NCBI GenBank assembly: GCA_009731375.1
Contig: BJOX01000008.1
Location: 1,074,489-1,138,488, forward strand
Origin: Paulinella micropora
Taxonomy: Eukaryota > Cercozoa > Imbricatea > Euglyphida
Direction: 5' to 3'
DNA length: 64,000 bases
The notes beneath the pieces were generated by a model. The model worked only from the letters and a program-made list of their open reading frames with translations. It was not told the origin of the DNA and searched no databases. Made by a program: the position numbers and the translations under genes. Shown here piece after piece: positions 60,683-64,000 of this stretch (the first letter of the stretch is position 1; every line of letters begins with the position of its first letter).

Positions 60683-62635
60683 AGGATAGCTACTCATGTG
60701 TTGTTTACTTGGGTTGAACATACACAGGTATGAAGGGGCTGATCCACAAAGCGGCGGAGTTGGGCTGCAACAACATCGTGATCGGCATGCCGCACAGAGG
60801 TCTCACCTGCATCGCGTGCATGCTGCATGTTACACATATTATGCACGTTATGCATGTTATGTATGTAATGCATGATATGCCTGCTATGCATGTTATGTGT
60901 ACCTTACGTGTACGTTATGTGCATGCTATGTATGTTATGTATGTGTTTTATGTATGTAGGGCGCTTGAACGTGCTGGTGAACGTGATTCGCAAGCCCATG
61001 GAGGAGGTCTGGGCCGAGTTCAGCCACAACATCGAAACTAACTTACCAACTTACTTATTTACTTGCTTACTTACTTACTTGCTTGCTTACTTGCTTACTT
61101 GCTTGCTAGGTGTTGGCGGAGTTCAGTCACAACATCTTGGAGGACCCCGAGGCGTTCGGCAGCGGGGACGTGAAGTACCACCTGGGCTTCAGCTTGGACC
61201 GACTGGCCGGCCCACAGCACACCCCCATGCACATCTCGCTAGTCGCCAACCCCTCACACCTGGAAGCCGTCAACCCGGTAATGACCAACTAATTTAAGTT
61301 CTTAAGTTCGGTGACTAACTTAACGTAACCAACTTACTAACTTAAGTGACTAAGTGACTAACTAACCTATCTGGCTAAGTGACTAACAAACAAACAAACT
61401 AACGTAACCAACTTACTAACTTAAGTGACTAAGTGACTAACTAACCTATCTGACTAAGTGACTAACAAACAAACAAACAAACAAACTTACAAAGAAACAA
61501 AGAAAACAAACAAACAAGCTGACTGACTAACTAAGTTCTGCACATCTGGCTGGTGACGAACCGTCGCACCTTGAACCCGTCAACCCAGTAACAAGTCACA
61601 TAACAAACAAACAAACAAAACTGACTAACTAAATGACAAACTTATGAACTGACCTTCTAACTTACTTACTTACTTACCTACCTAATGGCTAAGTCCGCAG
61701 ATCGTGTTAGGTAGAGCGCGCGCCAAGCAAGACTATACTAACTAAGTAACTAACTAGCTAGCTAACTAACCAACCACCTAACTAATTCACTCCGTCTTCA
61801 GGTTGTGTTGGGCAAAGCGCGCGCCAAGCAAGACTACACCAACTCGGAACAGGCCAAACGAGAAGTGCTGCCGCTGCTACTACACGGCGACGCCGCCTTC
61901 CAGGTCAGCTACATCTACATCTACATCTACCTCTACATCTACCTCTACCTCCACCTGCATCTACATCTACATCTTCTGCATCTCCATCTACATCTACACC
62001 TTTATCTACATCTACATCTACATGTATACATCTACATCTATATCTACAAATACATCTCTCTAGGGCCAGGGTGTGATTTACGAATGTTTCGGCTACAGCG
62101 CGATGGAGAAGTACACAGTGGGAGGGACCATTCACCTCGTTGTCAACAACCAGATCGGTATGAATATCAACCTCAATACATTACATAACATTACATTACA
62201 TTACATTACAGTACATTACATTACAGTACAGTACAGTACAGTACATGACATGACATTGCATTAATGACATTACATTACATTACATTATATTACCTTACCT
62301 TACCTTACCTTACCTTACCTTACCTTACCTTACATTACCTTACATTATCTTACCTTACATTTCATGACATTACATTAGATTACATTACATACATGACATT
62401 ACAGGACATTACTCAAAATTCAGATGGAAAGGCCACACATATGTGTGGTTTGAGTGAGCTGGTGGCGTCTACTCTTTTCCTAGACTAATAGCTGGCTTGC
62501 TACTGCTTCCACTACATTTATTATTCTCGTTCTCCTGATTAGGTTTCACTTGCGATCCCCCCAAGCGACCCTACTCAACTGACATCGCCAAAGCCGTCGA
62601 GGTAGACATCGATATCTATATCTATATCTATATCT

Positions 62636-62666
<31 letters not shown>

Positions 62667-63390
62667 TATCTATATATCTATATCTATATATCTATATATA
62701 TGTATCTATATCTATATATCTATATCTATATATCTATATCTATATATCTATATCTATATATCTATATCTATATATCTATATCTATATATCTATATCTATA
62801 TATCTATATCTATATCTATATCTATATCTATATCTTTATCTTTATCTATATCTATATCTATATCTATATCTATATCTATATCTGTATCTATGTCTATATC
62901 TATACATCTGTATCTATATCTATATCTATATCTATATCTATATCTGTATCTATATCTATATCTATATCTATATATCAATATCTCTATCTCTATCTCTATC
63001 TCTATCTCTATCTCCTCCGTCTCCGTCTCCATCTCCATCTCTATCTCTATCTCTATCCCTATATCTATATCTATATCTATATCTATATCGAAATCTATTT
63101 CTACATACATCTACGCCCCTACACCTACCCCTACCCCTACCCCTACCTGTACCTCTACATCTACATCTACATCTACATCTTCATCTTCATCTTCATCTAC
63201 ATCTTCATCTACATCTTCATCTACATCTACCATCTACATCTACCATCTACATCTACACCTGCATGTGCATCTACATCTACACCTACATCTAGGCGCCCAT
63301 CTTCCATGTCAACGCAGATGATCCCGAGGCAGTCGTTCGGGTATGCATGTATGTATGTATGATGATGATTATTATTAATATCATTATTAT

Positions 63391-63422
<32 letters not shown>

Positions 63423-63548
63423 TTATTTTTATTATTATTATTACCATTATTACCATTATTATTATTATTACTATTACTATTACTATTACTATTACCATTA
63501 CAATTACTATTACTACTTTTACTTTTACTTTACTTTTACTACTACTAC

Positions 63549-63582
<34 letters not shown>

Positions 63583-63820
63583 GTTATTGTTATTGTTATT
63601 GTTATTATTACTACTATCATGATTACCGCTCAGGTGATGGAGCTGGCCACGGAGTACCGCATGACGTTCAAGTCGGACGTGGTGGTGGACTTGATCGGCT
63701 ACCGCAAGTTCGGACACAACGAGATCGACGAGCCGTCCTTTACGCAGCCGCTCATGTACGACGTGATCCGCTCGCACCCCGACGTGCTGAGCATACACTC
63801 GCAGAGACTCATCAAGCAAG
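56804..63820 (+). CDS. OGDH: 2-oxoglutarate dehydrogenase E1 component (mitochondrial), partial, about 20 exons
   Basis: Thiamine-diphosphate enzyme that decarboxylates 2-oxoglutarate in the citric acid cycle. Exons: 56804-56869 (tentative, transit peptide), 56939-57042, 57365-57400, 57500-57530, 57632-57704, 57852-57905, 58096-58181, 58696-58768, 59084-59169, 59315-59452, 59887-59954, 60075-60160, 60728-60799, 60960-61006, 61110-61277, 61802-61903, 62064-62157, 62543-62601, 63293-63340, 63634-63820. All borders are GT-AG and phases agree throughout. Diagnostic stretches: [68 protein letters not shown] (cofactor/Mg site), [27 protein letters not shown]. The C-terminal part lies beyond the window. 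The gap at 60270-60646 falls in an intron. Confidence 0.95.
57043..58095. repeat. Microsatellite-filled introns of the OGDH gene, 5' part
   Basis: Each intron has its own repeat: CT and TATTA (57060-57310), CT (57401-57473; 57555-57604), GT/GTT/GAT/GGT (57723-57840), G run with 10-N gap and GTAT (57923-58080). Confidence 0.85.
58182..58695. repeat. Poly-T and repeated exon-edge copies within an OGDH intron
   Basis: A T run of about 80 (58207-58286) and a 10-N gap, then four degenerate copies of the preceding exon end plus donor (near 58300, 58378, 58470 and 58590), with the core CTTCTTCAAACT-ACCGCT-TCCAAGTGCTGGTGCGTG. Confidence 0.8.
58769..60727. repeat. Microsatellite introns of the OGDH gene, middle part
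   Basis: CATA/CATG arrays (58780-59075), pyrimidine tract (59455-59700), G runs on both sides of a gap (60240-60680). Confidence 0.8.
61278..63633. repeat. Microsatellite introns of the OGDH gene, 3' part
   Basis: CTAA/AACA arrays (61290-61790), CTACAT (61905-62055), CATTA and TTACC (62165-62410), TATCTA (62606-63290), TTA/TTG and TACT (63350-63625); the TTA array restarts after 63910. Confidence 0.85.
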
Positions 63821-63946
63821 GTGTGAGCTGAGCTATCTTACGCATCTTTCTTATCTAGCACACCCCGATGTGCTGAGCATTCACGCAGAGATCATCAAGC
63901 AAGTTTCCTTGCTGTTTTATTTTTTATTTTTTAATTTTTTTTATTA

Positions 63947-63992
<46 letters not shown>

Positions 63993-64000
63993 GGACACCG

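Overview
The window is eukaryotic nuclear DNA, probably from a protist, carrying copies of an integrated AT-rich virus of the virophage / polinton-like (Preplasmiviricota) type. The host assignment rests on a gene for the mitochondrial 2-oxoglutarate dehydrogenase E1 subunit, split into about 20 short exons with consistent GT-AG borders and phases, on microsatellite-filled introns, and on GC-rich genes with AATAAA-type 3' ends. The species cannot be named from the sequence.

Layout. (1) 1-928: the left end of a viral element in reverse orientation, continuing off the window. (2) 929-8190: GC-rich host genes, namely the 3' part of a MYND-finger gene, a pseudokinase, a kinase fragment and three unidentified proteins. 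(3) about 8195-27935: a nearly complete viral element. It carries a retroviral-type integrase, a protein-primed family B DNA polymerase, a packaging ATPase, an adenovirus-type cysteine protease, penton and major capsid proteins, an S74-type fibre, a GIY-YIG endonuclease and small accessory genes, and ends in a terminal inverted repeat (TIR). ATPase, protease, penton and major capsid genes follow each other in the order known from Mavirus-type virophages. (4) 27942-42203: host block with the 5' part of the MYND gene, a family of PFSLxSLW-repeat proteins, and a kinase/pseudokinase pair. (5) 42210-46528: a second viral copy, truncated within the fibre gene and lacking the GIY-YIG gene. (6) 46529-52640: host genes, including a mucin-like repeat gene cut by the viral junction, two SET-like segments and an EGF-like Cys-rich protein. 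(7) 52641-56800: microsatellites. (8) 56804-64000: the 2-oxoglutarate dehydrogenase gene, running off the window.

Positions 1-4451 and 38770-43138 form a nearly identical inverted repeat, and 8484-12272 is directly repeated at 43405-46528. The host sequence at the viral right end (27942) and left end (929 / 42203) can be read as two halves of one MYND-finger coding exon, joined in frame over a CCCGGG that would be the target-site duplication. Many viral and GC-rich host ORFs are broken by single-base shifts, often at homopolymers. Lesions present in both viral copies are likely real; private ones may be assembly errors. Many gaps border long G or C runs.

The viral genes appear to work as one replication and packaging unit (integrase and protein-primed polymerase for integration and copying; capsid proteins, protease and ATPase for the particle). 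Stem-loops after several viral genes recall the hairpin 3'-end signals of mimivirus-like giant viruses and their virophages. In the 2-oxoglutarate dehydrogenase gene, several introns contain degraded copies of adjoining exon edges, which suggests that introns arose or grew by tandem duplication.
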